Made by a program: the position numbers and the translations under genes | Assembly (NCBI RefSeq): GCF_006539865.1 | Contig: NZ_BJNV01000035.1 | Span: 1 to 50,428 of the forward strand | Source: Zoogloea ramigera | Lineage (GTDB): Bacteria > Pseudomonadota > Gammaproteobacteria > Burkholderiales > Rhodocyclaceae | Reading direction: 5' to 3' | Length of the DNA stretch: 50,428 nt | Part shown: piece after piece, positions 34,002 to 43,010 of the stretch | Layout: the number at the start of each line of letters is the position of its first letter | Position numbering within the stretch: the stretch's first letter is position 1 | The notes under the pieces: model-generated | The model's input: the letters and a program-made list of their open reading frames with translations, nothing else | What the model was told of the DNA's origin: nothing | Databases searched by the model: none

Positions 34002-34790
34002 TCAAGCCGCGGGGCGCGGGGCCCAGGCCGTGGTGCGTAGCTTGGGCGCCGGGCCGGCGGGGCGGTAGAGGTAGAGCCGGGTGCGGCGGCGGTCGGGCAC
34101 CTCGATCACCGCGTCGGGGGTGACGCCCTCGATCGGGAAGCTGTTGCTGACCAGCAGGCTGCCGGGGCGGAGCTCTTCGGTGGCCTTGCGCCACACCTCC
34201 GCCATCGGTACTGGCGACAGGAAGGCATACACCAGGTCGTAGTCGGCCCAGGGCAGCTTCCAGAAGTCGCCCCGGGCCAGCGCGATGTTGGGTTGCCGGC
34301 GGGACAGCAGGCAGGACAGCAGGTAGGGCGCGGGGGCCGCTTCGATGCCCTCGCAGCGGCAGTCGGGGCGCAGGCGGGCGAGGGGGCGCAGCAGTGCGCC
34401 GGTGCCGCTGCCCAGGTCGAGCAGGCGGGTCGGGTAGTCACGCGGGAGCAGCTCGGCCACCGCCGCGGCGGTCTGGGGGTTGGACAGGAACAGCGGTACC
34501 TGGGTGCGGAAGCTGCTCCAATACACCAGCGCAAAAGCCACGAAGGCGGCGAGATACCAGCCCGGTGCGATGCCCAGTTGCAGCGCACCGACCACTAGCG
34601 GGATGAAACCCAGGTGGATCCAACGCCACCACGGGGCGCTCCGGAGGGCGATGGCCGCACCCGCGGCGCCCACGGCCTGCACCGCGACCAGCGGCCACAG
34701 CCCTGCCGGCAGCAGGCCGCTGCGGGCGGCACCTAAAGCCAGCAGGCAGCCGGCCAGCTGGGCGAGGAGGGCTTTGAGGGCGGGGGGCAT
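34002..34790 (-). CDS. Membrane-associated class I SAM methyltransferase
   Basis: This is a 262-residue protein. The N-terminal third has three or four TM helices (about 5-25, 30-50 and 58-92). It is followed by a soluble methyltransferase-like domain with motif I LLDLGSGTGALLRPLA at about 122-137, the acidic strand end CEGIEAAP, and motif IV region YDLVYAFLSPVPMAEVWRK. The substrate is unknown; membrane attachment suggests a lipid, quinone or envelope target. The start is ATG 34790. It lies upstream of the ParA-like gene on the same strand with 123 bases between, including a GCAAG-TG-CTTGC palindrome just past the stop. Confidence 0.8.
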   Translation of the reverse strand: MPPALKALLAQLAGCLLALGAARSGLLPAGLWPLVAVQAVGAAGAAIALRSAPWWRWIHLGFIPLVVGALQLGIAPGWYLAAFVAFALVYWSSFRTQVPLFLSNPQTAAAVAELLPRDYPTRLLDLGSGTGALLRPLARLRPDCRCEGIEAAPAPYLLSCLLSRRQPNIALARGDFWKLPWADYDLVYAFLSPVPMAEVWRKATEELRPGSLLVSNSFPIEGVTPDAVIEVPDRRRTRLYLYRPAGPAPKLRTTAWAPRPAA

Positions 34791-34878
34791 GGCGCGAGTT
34801 TAACCCGTGGCCATGCCCCTGAGGATGCGCTCGCGTGCTTTCGGGCGAGCCCCTTGCTGGTGTCCGCCCGGTGCGGTG

Positions 34879-35496
34879 TCAGCGCGGTTTGCGGCGCTGG
34901 CGAAGCGCGGCCAGACCGGCGAGGCCGGTGGCGAGCAGCATGCCGGTGGCAGGCTCGGAGACGACTTCGACGCGAAGGGCTCCGGCATGGCTGGAGGCGG
35001 GGCCGTAGGCGAGGTCACCGCCCAGGTAGTCGTAGGACGTGCAGGGTTGGCTGACCCACTCGAAGCATTCGTTGCCCGTCGGGGTGGCGGCGTAGCGCAT
35101 GTTGAAGCCCAGCAGCAGGCGCTCGACCATCGACAGGTCGGCGAGGTTGATGCCGACGAGGTCCATCACCGTGTTAACGCTGTTGTTCGTCGCGTCGACC
35201 GTGGCGGTGCCGGTGCCGCTGACGGTCCACAGGGCGTAGCTGGCGGGTGCATTGAGGAGGCCGGCGAAGCCGCCGTCGTAAACGGTGGAGAACACCGAGA
35301 CGCCATTGCTGGACGAGACCTGCTGCGCCTCGCTCAAGGTGAGATCCCAGATGTCGAGTCCGCAGGTGTTCTCCTGGGGGAACATCCGGAACTCGTTGAG
35401 CGCTGTTGCGGCCGTTCCGGCGACGAGGTATTCCTTGAACAGGATGTGTCCGCTTCCGATGCAGTCCTTGAACTTGAGGCCAACCGATGCGGCCAT
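34879..35496 (-). CDS. PEP-CTERM protein lacking a signal peptide, probable 5' truncated remnant
   Basis: The C-terminus is a PEP-CTERM sorting tail: VSEPATGMLLATGLAGLAALRQRRKPR, with the EP motif, a hydrophobic helix and an Arg-rich end. It marks exported proteins processed by exosortase/archaeosortase-type EpsH. The body has secreted-protein character (Asn/Thr/Ser-rich, four cysteines). Such proteins always need an N-terminal signal peptide, but none is found from the first plausible Met (MAASVGLKFKDC) or in the upstream in-frame extension to 35622, which overlaps the next gene. The gene may have lost its 5' end, possibly in the rearrangement that built the adjacent paralogue cluster. About 205 residues remain. 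No exosortase gene is in the window. Confidence 0.6.
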   Translation of the reverse strand: MAASVGLKFKDCIGSGHILFKEYLVAGTAATALNEFRMFPQENTCGLDIWDLTLSEAQQVSSSNGVSVFSTVYDGGFAGLLNAPASYALWTVSGTGTATVDATNNSVNTVMDLVGINLADLSMVERLLLGFNMRYAATPTGNECFEWVSQPCTSYDYLGGDLAYGPASSHAGALRVEVVSEPATGMLLATGLAGLAALRQRRKPR

Positions 35497-35578
35497 GGGC
35501 CGCAGCCTGGCTTTGTCGCCGTGCGCAAGACTCCGTTTCGGGCGCATCCGGGGACGTGCCCGGTGTACGTTTTCAGGG

Positions 35579-35971
35579 CTAGTGACCAAGGTTGGCGAGG
35601 AGTATCCAGAGCAGCATGACACCGAGAAATCCTTTTACACCATAGACCCGTGGTGCCCACGTGATCGTCATGATGATGAAGTTCAGGATGGTGACGGCCA
35701 GCAGGATGAGCCCGGCTGCTACCCACTCGTTGAAGATGATGATCCCGCCAAAGCCACCGCTGATTCCGGTGGCCTTGGCGAGCAAGAGGGTCAGGCCGGC
35801 GGTGAGCAGCGGCGCGAGAGTGCTCCAGGCCTCGTAGCGGGTGGGCCGCCAATCCTTGTCGGATCGCCGTGCCCTGGAAAGAACGGGATCTGCGTCGTGG
35901 GGGCTGGTAGGGGTTCGTCTGTCCTCCGGGGGCATCATCATGTCCCGCAGGTTTTTTTCGCTCATGGGCAT
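35579..35971 (-). CDS. Truncated paralogue of the membrane ankyrin-like family
   Basis: This 130-residue protein matches only the N-terminal membrane part of the two larger neighbours. It starts MPMSEKN like the MPMNDTD start of its neighbour. It then has three TM segments, with AVTILNFIIMTITW aligning with VAAILNFIVMTIRR and FLGVMLLWILLANLG aligning with FWAALLIWILIFSVA. It ends where the soluble domain should begin. AAAGG lies 8 bases before the ATG. It is either a decayed copy or a stand-alone membrane partner. Upstream non-coding sequence also resembles the gap after the 503-residue paralogue (HKGHP/HKAHP when translated), as expected from tandem duplication. Confidence 0.7.
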   Translation of the reverse strand: MPMSEKNLRDMMMPPEDRRTPTSPHDADPVLSRARRSDKDWRPTRYEAWSTLAPLLTAGLTLLLAKATGISGGFGGIIIFNEWVAAGLILLAVTILNFIIMTITWAPRVYGVKGFLGVMLLWILLANLGH

Positions 35972-36017
35972 GGGGTGGCCTTTGTGCTTGTTTCCGGGCT
36001 GGGGTTTGCGGCGGCCT

Positions 36018-37463
36018 TCAGTCCTTCTGCGGCCCGGCGGCCTGTTCTGCCAGATAGGCGTCCAGGCAACGGGGTTTGGGCTCGCCGGGCTTGGCGTAGT
36101 CGCCGCGGCGGTAGCCCTGGCTCGTCTCTTGCGCCTCAAGGATTGCCGCGTCGACGGGTTTCTTCAGCGTGGCACGGATCATCCTTTCCCGCCGCCGGTC
36201 CTGGGTGATGGGGACGCCCCGGTCGAGCAGGGCCTTGACGCTGCCCACCGCGCCGGTGCCCCAGGCGATCTCGACGGGGCCGCATTGCTTGCAGCTCTCG
36301 AGGGGTGAAACGATGGATGGACGGAAAACTCGCATTACTGGTGGCTCGCATTCGGTGCGGCACGCTTCTGCGTCGATCGGGGTAGCGGTGCGAAGGGACG
36401 GGTCTGAGAGCAAGAGGTCGAGCATCGGCAGGTAGCCGTCCAGCGTCCCGAGCGCTGCTTCATTCCGGCCGGCGGACTGGGCCCACAGGTGCAGGGCGTT
36501 TCCCTTGCCCTGGTCACGGGTGGTCGGCAGGGCGTCGAAGTGGGTGCGGCCGTCGGTGAGGAGCCATTTCAGGACCTTGACGGCCTTAGCATCGATCAGG
36601 AGGTCGAGCAGGGCCATGTCGGAGCGCTCCTGGAAGCGCCGGTGGCTGCCTCTGTAGTGGATGAGCATCGCTTGCTCAAGGGACGCGCCCCGTTTCAGCA
36701 GCTCGCTCACCCGCTCCGGGGCATCGGCGCGGATGGCGTAGTGGAGCCCATGATTGAGCTCATCTGGCTTGGCGTAGTCGAGCATGACCTGCCGAAGGGC
36801 AGGGTCCAGGCCGAACAGGGCTGCGGTCAGGCCATTGACGTCGTGCTGTACCCGGGTGCCGGTCGCGCAGTAGTAGAGGGACTTTTGCTTCGGATCGTCC
36901 CGGCTTGCCGGGTACGGGGCTATGGCGCCAAGGTGGCCCGGTGCGCCGGACTGCAGCGCCTCGACGAAACTCGTCTTGCCGCGAATGGCAAGCTGGTTGT
37001 AGAGCACTTCGAGCGTGTAGTAGCGGTCACAATGCAGCCGGCAATTTTTGACGGCAGTTTGGAAGGCTTGCAGGTCGTCGCCGTCGGCGGCGAGCTTTAT
37101 TGCTTCGGTACGCTGTGCTGCGGCGGCAGCGCGCCGCTCGTCGGCGGTGCTGATGTAGCGGGCGACGGAGAAAATGAGTATCCAGATCAGGAGCGCAGCC
37201 CAAAACCCCCTCGACGGATATGAGCTATCGGCCCGGCGGATGGTCATCACGATGAAGTTCAGGATCGCTGCGACTACCAGCAACGTCGGGATGGCCAGCC
37301 ACCAGACGGAGAAGATCCCTGCGAGGCTGAGGCCCCCGGCAAGGCTGCCGACAACCCGGTAAAGGGGGATGGCAATCAGCAGGGCAATCGGTACGGCGAG
37401 GATGCTTCGGCCCTCATAGGGCGTCAGCAACGTGTCTTGCGGGTCTGTGTCGTTCATGGGCAT
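36018..37463 (-). CDS. Membrane-anchored ankyrin-like protein, paralogue 2
   Basis: This is a 481-residue protein of a family I do not recognise by name. Residues about 20-105 contain three TM helices. The rest is soluble with ankyrin-like helical pairs, for example LHYAIRADAPERVSELLKRGASLEQAML, LLDLLIDAKAVKVLKWLLTDG and GSVKALLDRGVPITQ. Cysteine pairs are shared with the next paralogue: CRLHC, LYYCATGTRV, CRTEC and CKQCGPVEIAWG. The C-terminus is CLDAYLAEQAAGPQ, almost identical in both. G+C content is visibly lower than the flanks, which may indicate transfer. The start MPMNDTDP has an AGGA about 10 bases upstream. It is the middle gene of three same-strand tandem paralogues. Repeat-rich membrane proteins of this kind can be immunity or scaffold proteins, but there is no direct evidence. 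Confidence 0.75.
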   Translation of the reverse strand: MPMNDTDPQDTLLTPYEGRSILAVPIALLIAIPLYRVVGSLAGGLSLAGIFSVWWLAIPTLLVVAAILNFIVMTIRRADSSYPSRGFWAALLIWILIFSVARYISTADERRAAAAAQRTEAIKLAADGDDLQAFQTAVKNCRLHCDRYYTLEVLYNQLAIRGKTSFVEALQSGAPGHLGAIAPYPASRDDPKQKSLYYCATGTRVQHDVNGLTAALFGLDPALRQVMLDYAKPDELNHGLHYAIRADAPERVSELLKRGASLEQAMLIHYRGSHRRFQERSDMALLDLLIDAKAVKVLKWLLTDGRTHFDALPTTRDQGKGNALHLWAQSAGRNEAALGTLDGYLPMLDLLLSDPSLRTATPIDAEACRTECEPPVMRVFRPSIVSPLESCKQCGPVEIAWGTGAVGSVKALLDRGVPITQDRRRERMIRATLKKPVDAAILEAQETSQGYRRGDYAKPGEPKPRCLDAYLAEQAAGPQKD

Positions 37464-37529
37464 GCCTGATCTTTCCTGTGGTTTATCGGGTGTGCTTTGT
37501 GCAGGTGCGTCTGGCCATGCCTGGGAGGC

Positions 37530-39041
37530 TCAGCGCTGTTGCGGCCCGGCGGCCTGTTCGGCCAGGAAGGCATCCAGGCAGTTGGCGTCAGGCGTGGCGG
37601 CTTCGCCTTGATAGGAGCGCAGCCGCATCTGCTGGGCTTTGCCCACTTCCGGATCGGTGGGGGCCTGCAGGGCGGCAAGGATGAGCTTGCGTCGTTTGTG
37701 GTCGGACGAGATGGGCAGACCGCGGTCGATCAGGGCCTTGACGCTGCCCACGCCCCCTGCGCCCCAGGCGAGCTCGACCGGCCCGCATTGCAGGCAGCGC
37801 TCTTCGACCTGCATGTAGATCGACTTGGGTGTCTTGAAACCGGCCGGCTGGCAGTTGTCGCGGCAGGCCTGGGGATCGAGGGGGGCTGTATCCCGGAAGG
37901 CGGGTTCGGCGAGCAGCCCGTCGAGTACCGGCAGGTGGCTGTCGAGTGTGCCGAAGCGCGCCTCGTGCTGGCTGGCGGCGCGGGCCCACAGGTGCAGGGC
38001 GTCGGCTTCGCCCTTGTTGCGGGTGGCATCCAGCGCGTCGAGATGGGCGCGGCCGTCGGTGAGGAACCACTTGAGCACGTGGGCGGCCCGGGCTTCGATG
38101 AGGAGCTCGACCAGGGCCAGCCGGGAGGCGCGCGGGGCTTGCAGGCGGTGGTTGTCGTAGGACATGAGCACGGCCCGTTCGAGGGAGGCGCCCCGCTGCA
38201 ACAGCTCGGCCACGCGCTCGGGCGCGTCGGCGCGGATGGCGTAATGCAGGCCGTTGTAGAGCTCATGGGGGGCGGCGTAGTCGAGCATGAGCTGCCGGAG
38301 CGCCGGCAGTGGGCCGAACAGTGCGGCGGTCATCCCGTCGAGGTGGTGGCCGACCCGGGCGCCGGTGGCGCAGTAGAGCAGGCGGCCGGCCTCCAGGCGG
38401 GCGCGGTGGTGGGAGGCTTCGGCGAGGGACGATAGGTGAGTTGGCGAGCGGGCCTGCAGGTCGCGGACGAAGGCGATGTTGCCGCGCATGGCGAGGACGT
38501 TGTAGAGCGTCTGGATCATGGCCGGGCTGCAGTCGAGCCCGCAGCCGTCTACGGCCCGCTGGAAGGCCGGCAGGTCGGTGCCCCGGGCGGCGGCCCAGAC
38601 AGCGTCTTCGCCGACAGGAGCATGCAGCTTGCGAGGCATGGAGAACCTGTAGGGCCCCCAGATCGCGCCGGCGACCAGCAGCCAGGCGGCGAGGCCCGCC
38701 ACGAAGCCCTTGCCACCGAAAAGGTTCCAGCTCACCGCCACGCTCATCAGCGCGAAGTTGATGCAGGCTGCGATCCAGGGGTAGCCCACGACCGGCTTCA
38801 GGAGAAAGACCAAAAGCCGGAAGACAAAAAAGTCGCTGTTCGAGCCCTCGACCAGGATCTTGAACGCCCCGGCCAGCACAAGGGCCCATAGGCTCAGCCG
38901 GATGTAGGTGGGCGAGATGTGACCGTGGGGCTTGCGGCCGAAGATGCGAGGGCCGGCCTTGTCCGCGGTGGGCGGCGGCGTGTCGCCGGGGGAGGAGGAC
39001 GGATTGGATTCGGGGGGCGCTGCGGCGTGGCTGTCGGGCAT
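37530..39041 (-). CDS. Membrane-anchored ankyrin-like protein, paralogue 1
   Basis: This is a 503-residue paralogue of the neighbouring 481-residue protein. A Pro/Ser-rich cytosolic head (about 1-40) precedes TM segments at about 45-65, 85-110 and 115-135. The soluble domain then carries ankyrin-like repeats (GLHYAIRADAPERVAELLQRGASLERAVL, LVELLIEARAAHVLKWFLTDG, GSVKALIDRGLPISSD). It shares the cysteine pattern CGLDC, LLYCATGARV, CRDNC and CLQCGPVELAWG, and the C-terminal CLDAFLAEQAAGPQ. The start MPDSHAAAP has GGAG 8 bases upstream; the longer in-frame extension runs into the promoter region and is rejected. It is the first gene of the tandem cluster and probably carries its promoter in the AT-rich stretch at 39155-39215. 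Confidence 0.75.
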   Translation of the reverse strand: MPDSHAAAPPESNPSSSPGDTPPPTADKAGPRIFGRKPHGHISPTYIRLSLWALVLAGAFKILVEGSNSDFFVFRLLVFLLKPVVGYPWIAACINFALMSVAVSWNLFGGKGFVAGLAAWLLVAGAIWGPYRFSMPRKLHAPVGEDAVWAAARGTDLPAFQRAVDGCGLDCSPAMIQTLYNVLAMRGNIAFVRDLQARSPTHLSSLAEASHHRARLEAGRLLYCATGARVGHHLDGMTAALFGPLPALRQLMLDYAAPHELYNGLHYAIRADAPERVAELLQRGASLERAVLMSYDNHRLQAPRASRLALVELLIEARAAHVLKWFLTDGRAHLDALDATRNKGEADALHLWARAASQHEARFGTLDSHLPVLDGLLAEPAFRDTAPLDPQACRDNCQPAGFKTPKSIYMQVEERCLQCGPVELAWGAGGVGSVKALIDRGLPISSDHKRRKLILAALQAPTDPEVGKAQQMRLRSYQGEAATPDANCLDAFLAEQAAGPQQR

Positions 39042-39154
39042 CTCTCGGGCTCCGGGGTTCGTCGATTCATCGGCCGCGCCAGCCTTTGTGGCTGCACGGC
39101 TCGTGCAATCGGCGTGCCAGCAGCCCGGGTGGCGGGGCTGGCAGAGCATGTGGC

Positions 39155-39215
39155 CGATAGCTGTATAAAATTATATATAAAAATTCATAGCGTATGCCTT
39201 TCAATTTTCCCTTTT
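39155..39215 (-). promoter_or_regulatory. AT-rich putative promoter of the ankyrin-like cluster
   Basis: On the minus strand this runs from AAAAGGGAAAATTGAAAGGC through ATGAATTTTTATATATAATT. TTGAAA and TATATA/TATAAT-like hexamers are present, but the best spacing (19) is not ideal. The AT content is far above the surroundings and it lies 110-175 bases upstream of the first paralogue. Confidence 0.4.
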
Positions 39216-39279
39216 GTCATCGTCTGCGGGGCTGAAACGCGTCGATGTGCCTGGGCGACCCAAGGCAGCCTCTCCTGGA

Positions 39280-39352
39280 AACGCAGGGCAGCCCGAAGTT
39301 TCCTTGTCCCCACGGGGGCTGGGCTGGGTGGAGCCCGGCCCTGGGGGCGCTC
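39280..39352 (-). repeat. Dispersed terminator-like intergenic repeat, copy 2
   Basis: Read on the minus strand it starts GAGCGCCCCCAGGGCCGGGC, then TCCACCCAGCCCAGCCCCCG, TGGGGACAAGGAAACTTCGG, GCTGCCCTGCGTT. It matches the copy at 450-513 apart from a 9-base insertion and scattered substitutions. Here the outer stem can be made by CAGGGC with GCCCTG instead of CCGGGCT with AGCCCGG. It lies about 90 bases downstream of the indolepyruvate oxidoreductase stop, in the same orientation as that gene. Confidence 0.7.
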
Positions 39353-39440
39353 AGCGGCGGCCTCCGTCGCCCGCAACGGCGTGACGACGCACGTGCAGCC
39401 GGAGCCGGGGCTCCACGGGCATTGAACTGGCGCTGCCGCT

Positions 39441-42400
39441 TCAAGCCACCTGCGCCCCGCCCTGGTGGCCCGGTCTGGCGGGGGCCACCAGGGCGGCCCG
39501 CTTCTCGGCGGCCTTCTTCATCGACCAGGCCTTCACGTGCCCGAAGCCGCGGATGTCTTCCGGCAGCCGGGCGAGGGCGATGGCGCGGGGCAGGCGCGCC
39601 GCGTCGAGGCCGTCGAGGAGCGCGCCGATGTCGGCCTCGTACTGGGCGATGAGGGCCCGCTCGGCCTTGCGTTCCGGGTGGTAGCCGAAGGGGTCGAAGG
39701 GCGTGCCGCGGAGGCGGCGCAGGCGGGCCAGCCAGCTAAAGGCCTTTTCCATCCAGGGGCCGAAGACGATCTTCTTGATGCGCCCGCTGTCCGGGTCGGG
39801 GCGGGCCAGGAAGGTGGGGGCGAGGTGGAAGCGCAGCGTGTAACCGCCCTCGAAGCGGGCGTCGAGGCCGGCACGGAAGGCCGGGTCGGCGAATAGGCGG
39901 GCGACTTCGTATTCGTCCTTGTAGGCCAGCAGCTTGAAGTAATTGCGGGCCACCGCGTCGGTGAGGGCCTCGCTGCCCAGCGGGGCCTCGGCGGCGCGCA
40001 CGCGGGCGACGAAGTCGGTGTAGCGGCGGGCGTAGGCGGCGTCCTGGTAGGCGGTGAGTTCAAAGGTGCGGCGAGCGATGCGCTCGTCGAGGCTTTCGGG
40101 GCGCAGGCGGATCACCGGCGCCGGGCTCACCGCGCGTTGCACGGCGGCCAGGTCGACGGCGGCGCGGCGGCCCCACAGCAGGGCCTGGCGGTTCATCTCG
40201 ACGGCGGCGCCGTTGAGCTCGATGGCCTTGTCGAGGCTGGCCTCGCTCACCGGCACCCAGCCCCGCTGCCAGGCGTAGCCGAGCAGGAACAGGTTGGTGG
40301 CGATGGCGTCGCCGAGCAGCTTGGTGGCCAGGCTACCGGCGTCGAGGAAATCAAAGTTCTTCTTGCCGACGGCCTCCACGATGGCGGCCTGCATTTTGTC
40401 CTGGGGGAAGGCCCAGTCGGGGTTGCGGGTGAACTCCGAGGTGGGGGTTTCGAAGCAGTTAACGACGCCGTGGGTGGTGCCCACCGCCATCTTGGCGAGG
40501 GCGTCGACGCTTGCGGTGACGACCAGGTCGCCACCGATCACCGCGTTGGCCTCGCCGGTGGCGATGCGTACCGCGTGGAGATCCTCGGGCCGGTCGGCGA
40601 TGCGGATGTGGCTGAACACCGAGCCGCCCTTCTGGGCCAGGCCGGTCATGTCGAGCACCGTGACGCCCTTGCCGTCGAGGTGGGCGGCCATACCGATCAG
40701 CGCGCCGATGGTGACGACGCCGGTGCCACCGACGCCGGTGACGAGGATGCCCCACGGCTTGCCGGTGGCGGGCAGCCGCGGCGCCGGCAGCGGGCCGAAG
40801 CGCTCGCCCTTGCCGGCCTGGGCGCGGCCGTGGCGCAGGCGGCCGCCCTCGACGGTGACGAAGCTCGGGCAGAAGCCGTTCATGCACGAATAATCCTTGT
40901 TGCAGGCCGACTGGTCGATCTGGCGCTTGCGGCCGAACTCGGTCTCGACGGGCAGGATGGCCATGCAGTTGGACTCGCGGCCGCAGTCGCCGCAGCCTTC
41001 GCACACCGCCTCGTTGATGTACACGCGGGTCTGCGGGTCGGGGTAGGTGCCGCGTTTGCGGCGGCGGCGCTTCTCGGCGGCGCAGGTCTGGTGATAGACG
41101 ATCATCGACACGCCGGGCAGGGTGCGCAGTTCGCGCTGGATCACGTCCATCTCGTCCCGGTGGCGCACGCTGACCCCGTGGGGGATGTCGGCCACCCGCC
41201 AGGGCGTGTCGCTGCCGTCGGTGACGAGCACGATGTTGCCCACGCCTTCGGCCTGCAGCTGGTGCAGCAGCCGCGGCACCGTCAGCTCGCCATCCACCGG
41301 CTGGCCGCCGGTCATCGCCACCGCGTCGTTGAAGAGGATCTTGTAGGTGATGCCGCTGGTCGGCTGGCGGTGGTGGCGGGGTCGGTTGAAGGCCGCCACC
41401 GCCTGGCGGATGGCCAGGATGCCGGAATGAAAATAGGTGCCGTCGCCCAGGTTGGCGAAGATGTGGCGCTCGTCGGTGAAGGGCGCCTGGCCCACCCACG
41501 GCACGCCCTCGCCGCCCATGTGGCTGAAGGTGGCGGTGCGCCGGTCGGGCATGAAGCTGGCCATGTAGTGGCAGCCGATGCCGGCCAGCGCGCGGCTGCC
41601 GTCGGGCACGTGGGTCGAGGTGTTGTGGGGGCAGCCGGGGCAGAAGGTGGGCACCCGGTCGATGGCGAACACCCGGTGGCCGAGCAGGGCCTCCTTGGCC
41701 TGCAGGAAGGCCAGCCGCTGCTCGATGTGCTCCGACGTGAAGAAGCGCCCGATGCGCCCGGCGATCACCCGGGCGATCATCGCCGGGGTGAGCTCGCCGG
41801 CCGCCGGCAGCAGCCAGTCGCCGTGGTCCACGCAGCTGCGGCCATCGGCGCCGGTGCTGCGGAGCATCGCCCACTCGCCCTTCTCGTCGAACTTGCCCAC
41901 CACCCGCGGGCGCACGTCCTCGCGCCAGTTGTAGAGCTCTTCCTTGAGCTGGTATTCGATGAGCTGGCGTTTTTCCTCCACCACCAGGATCTCGTCGAGG
42001 CCCTCGGCGAAGCGCCGCACGCCGTCGGCCTCAAGTGGCCACACCATGCCCACCTTGTAGAGCCGGATGCCGATCTCGGCGGCGAGGGCCTCGTCGATGC
42101 CCAGGTCGTCGAGGGCCTGGCGCACATCCAGGTAGCTCTTGCCGGCGGTGATGATGCCCAGCCGCGGCTGGGGCGAGTCGATGACCACCCGGTTGAGCCC
42201 GTTGGCGCGGCAGTAGGCCAGCGCGGCGTAGAGCTTTTGGTGGAGCAGGCGTTTCTCCTGCACCAGCGGCGGGTCGGGCCAGCGCAGGTTGAGGCCGCCG
42301 TCGGGCAGCACGAAGTCGGTGGGCTCGCGGGTGACCACGCGCATCGGGTCCACATCCACCGACGCCGACGTCTCGACGGTGTCGGCCAGCGCCTTGAAGG

Positions 42401-43010
42401 CCACCCAGCAGCCCGACCAGCGCGACAGGGCCCAGCCATGCACGCCGAAGTCGAGGTATTCCTGCACCCCGGCCGGGGCCAGCACCGGCATCATCATCGA
42501 CTTGAAGAAGTGGTCGGTCTGGTGGGGCAGGGTGGATGACTTGGCCGCGTGGTCGTCGCCGGCGATCGCCAGCACACCGCCAAACCTGCTGCTGCCGGCG
42601 GCGTTGGCGTGGCGGAACACGTCGCCGCAGCGGTCGACCCCCGGCCCCTTGCCGTACCACATCGCAAACACGCCCTGCACCCGCGCCTTGGGCGACAGGG
42701 CCAGCTGCTGGGTGCCCCACACCGCGGTGGCGGCCAGGTCTTCGTTGATGCCCGGCTGGAACACGATGTCGTGCTCGGCCAGGTGCTCGGCGGCCTTCCA
42801 CAGGCTGAGGTCCAGCCCGCCCAGCGGCGAGCCCCGGTAGCCCGACACGAAGCCGGCGGTGTTGAGCCCGGCGGCCCGGTCGCGCTCGCGCTGGATCATC
42901 AAGAGGCGCACCAGCGCCTGGTAGCCGGTGAGATAAACCCGGCCGGATTCGGTGGTGTATTTGTCGTCCAGGCTTGCGCTGCGGACGGGGCGGGGATCCT
43001 GCTCGGCCAT
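39441..43010 (-). CDS. Fused indolepyruvate ferredoxin oxidoreductase (IorA-IorB type)
   Basis: This 1189-residue cytosolic enzyme oxidatively decarboxylates aryl pyruvates (indole-, phenyl- or hydroxyphenylpyruvate) to aryl-acetyl-CoA, reducing ferredoxin. In order: a pyrimidine-binding domain (GFVSGYRGSPLGGLD, PGINEDLAATAVWG); a domain-II-like region; and a TPP-binding domain with CPGCPHN at 457-463 and GDGTYFHSG at 522-530. Two iron-sulfur clusters follow, with cysteines 670, 673, 676, 682 (CEGCGDCGRESNC) and 703, 709, 714. The gamma subunit-like domain starts with GILVTGVGGTGVVTIG at about 754. Alpha, beta and ferredoxin parts are thus one polypeptide, a form common in Proteobacteria. The start MAEQDPRPV is the natural family start; the upstream extension is Arg/Ala-rich and rejected. 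No ferredoxin gene is adjacent. A C-terminal region of about 200 residues beyond the gamma fold is typical of the fused class. Confidence 0.93.
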   Translation of the reverse strand: MAEQDPRPVRSASLDDKYTTESGRVYLTGYQALVRLLMIQRERDRAAGLNTAGFVSGYRGSPLGGLDLSLWKAAEHLAEHDIVFQPGINEDLAATAVWGTQQLALSPKARVQGVFAMWYGKGPGVDRCGDVFRHANAAGSSRFGGVLAIAGDDHAAKSSTLPHQTDHFFKSMMMPVLAPAGVQEYLDFGVHGWALSRWSGCWVAFKALADTVETSASVDVDPMRVVTREPTDFVLPDGGLNLRWPDPPLVQEKRLLHQKLYAALAYCRANGLNRVVIDSPQPRLGIITAGKSYLDVRQALDDLGIDEALAAEIGIRLYKVGMVWPLEADGVRRFAEGLDEILVVEEKRQLIEYQLKEELYNWREDVRPRVVGKFDEKGEWAMLRSTGADGRSCVDHGDWLLPAAGELTPAMIARVIAGRIGRFFTSEHIEQRLAFLQAKEALLGHRVFAIDRVPTFCPGCPHNTSTHVPDGSRALAGIGCHYMASFMPDRRTATFSHMGGEGVPWVGQAPFTDERHIFANLGDGTYFHSGILAIRQAVAAFNRPRHHRQPTSGITYKILFNDAVAMTGGQPVDGELTVPRLLHQLQAEGVGNIVLVTDGSDTPWRVADIPHGVSVRHRDEMDVIQRELRTLPGVSMIVYHQTCAAEKRRRRKRGTYPDPQTRVYINEAVCEGCGDCGRESNCMAILPVETEFGRKRQIDQSACNKDYSCMNGFCPSFVTVEGGRLRHGRAQAGKGERFGPLPAPRLPATGKPWGILVTGVGGTGVVTIGALIGMAAHLDGKGVTVLDMTGLAQKGGSVFSHIRIADRPEDLHAVRIATGEANAVIGGDLVVTASVDALAKMAVGTTHGVVNCFETPTSEFTRNPDWAFPQDKMQAAIVEAVGKKNFDFLDAGSLATKLLGDAIATNLFLLGYAWQRGWVPVSEASLDKAIELNGAAVEMNRQALLWGRRAAVDLAAVQRAVSPAPVIRLRPESLDERIARRTFELTAYQDAAYARRYTDFVARVRAAEAPLGSEALTDAVARNYFKLLAYKDEYEVARLFADPAFRAGLDARFEGGYTLRFHLAPTFLARPDPDSGRIKKIVFGPWMEKAFSWLARLRRLRGTPFDPFGYHPERKAERALIAQYEADIGALLDGLDAARLPRAIALARLPEDIRGFGHVKAWSMKKAAEKRAALVAPARPGHQGGAQVA

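Larger units (their letters stand above)
39042..39440. other. Intergenic region with AT-rich island and repeat
   Basis: These 399 bases contain no gene. They hold an unusually AT-rich stretch (39160-39215) that probably carries the promoter of the ankyrin-like cluster, and the second copy of the terminator-like repeat (39280-39352) belonging to the 3' side of the indolepyruvate oxidoreductase gene. Confidence 0.6.
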
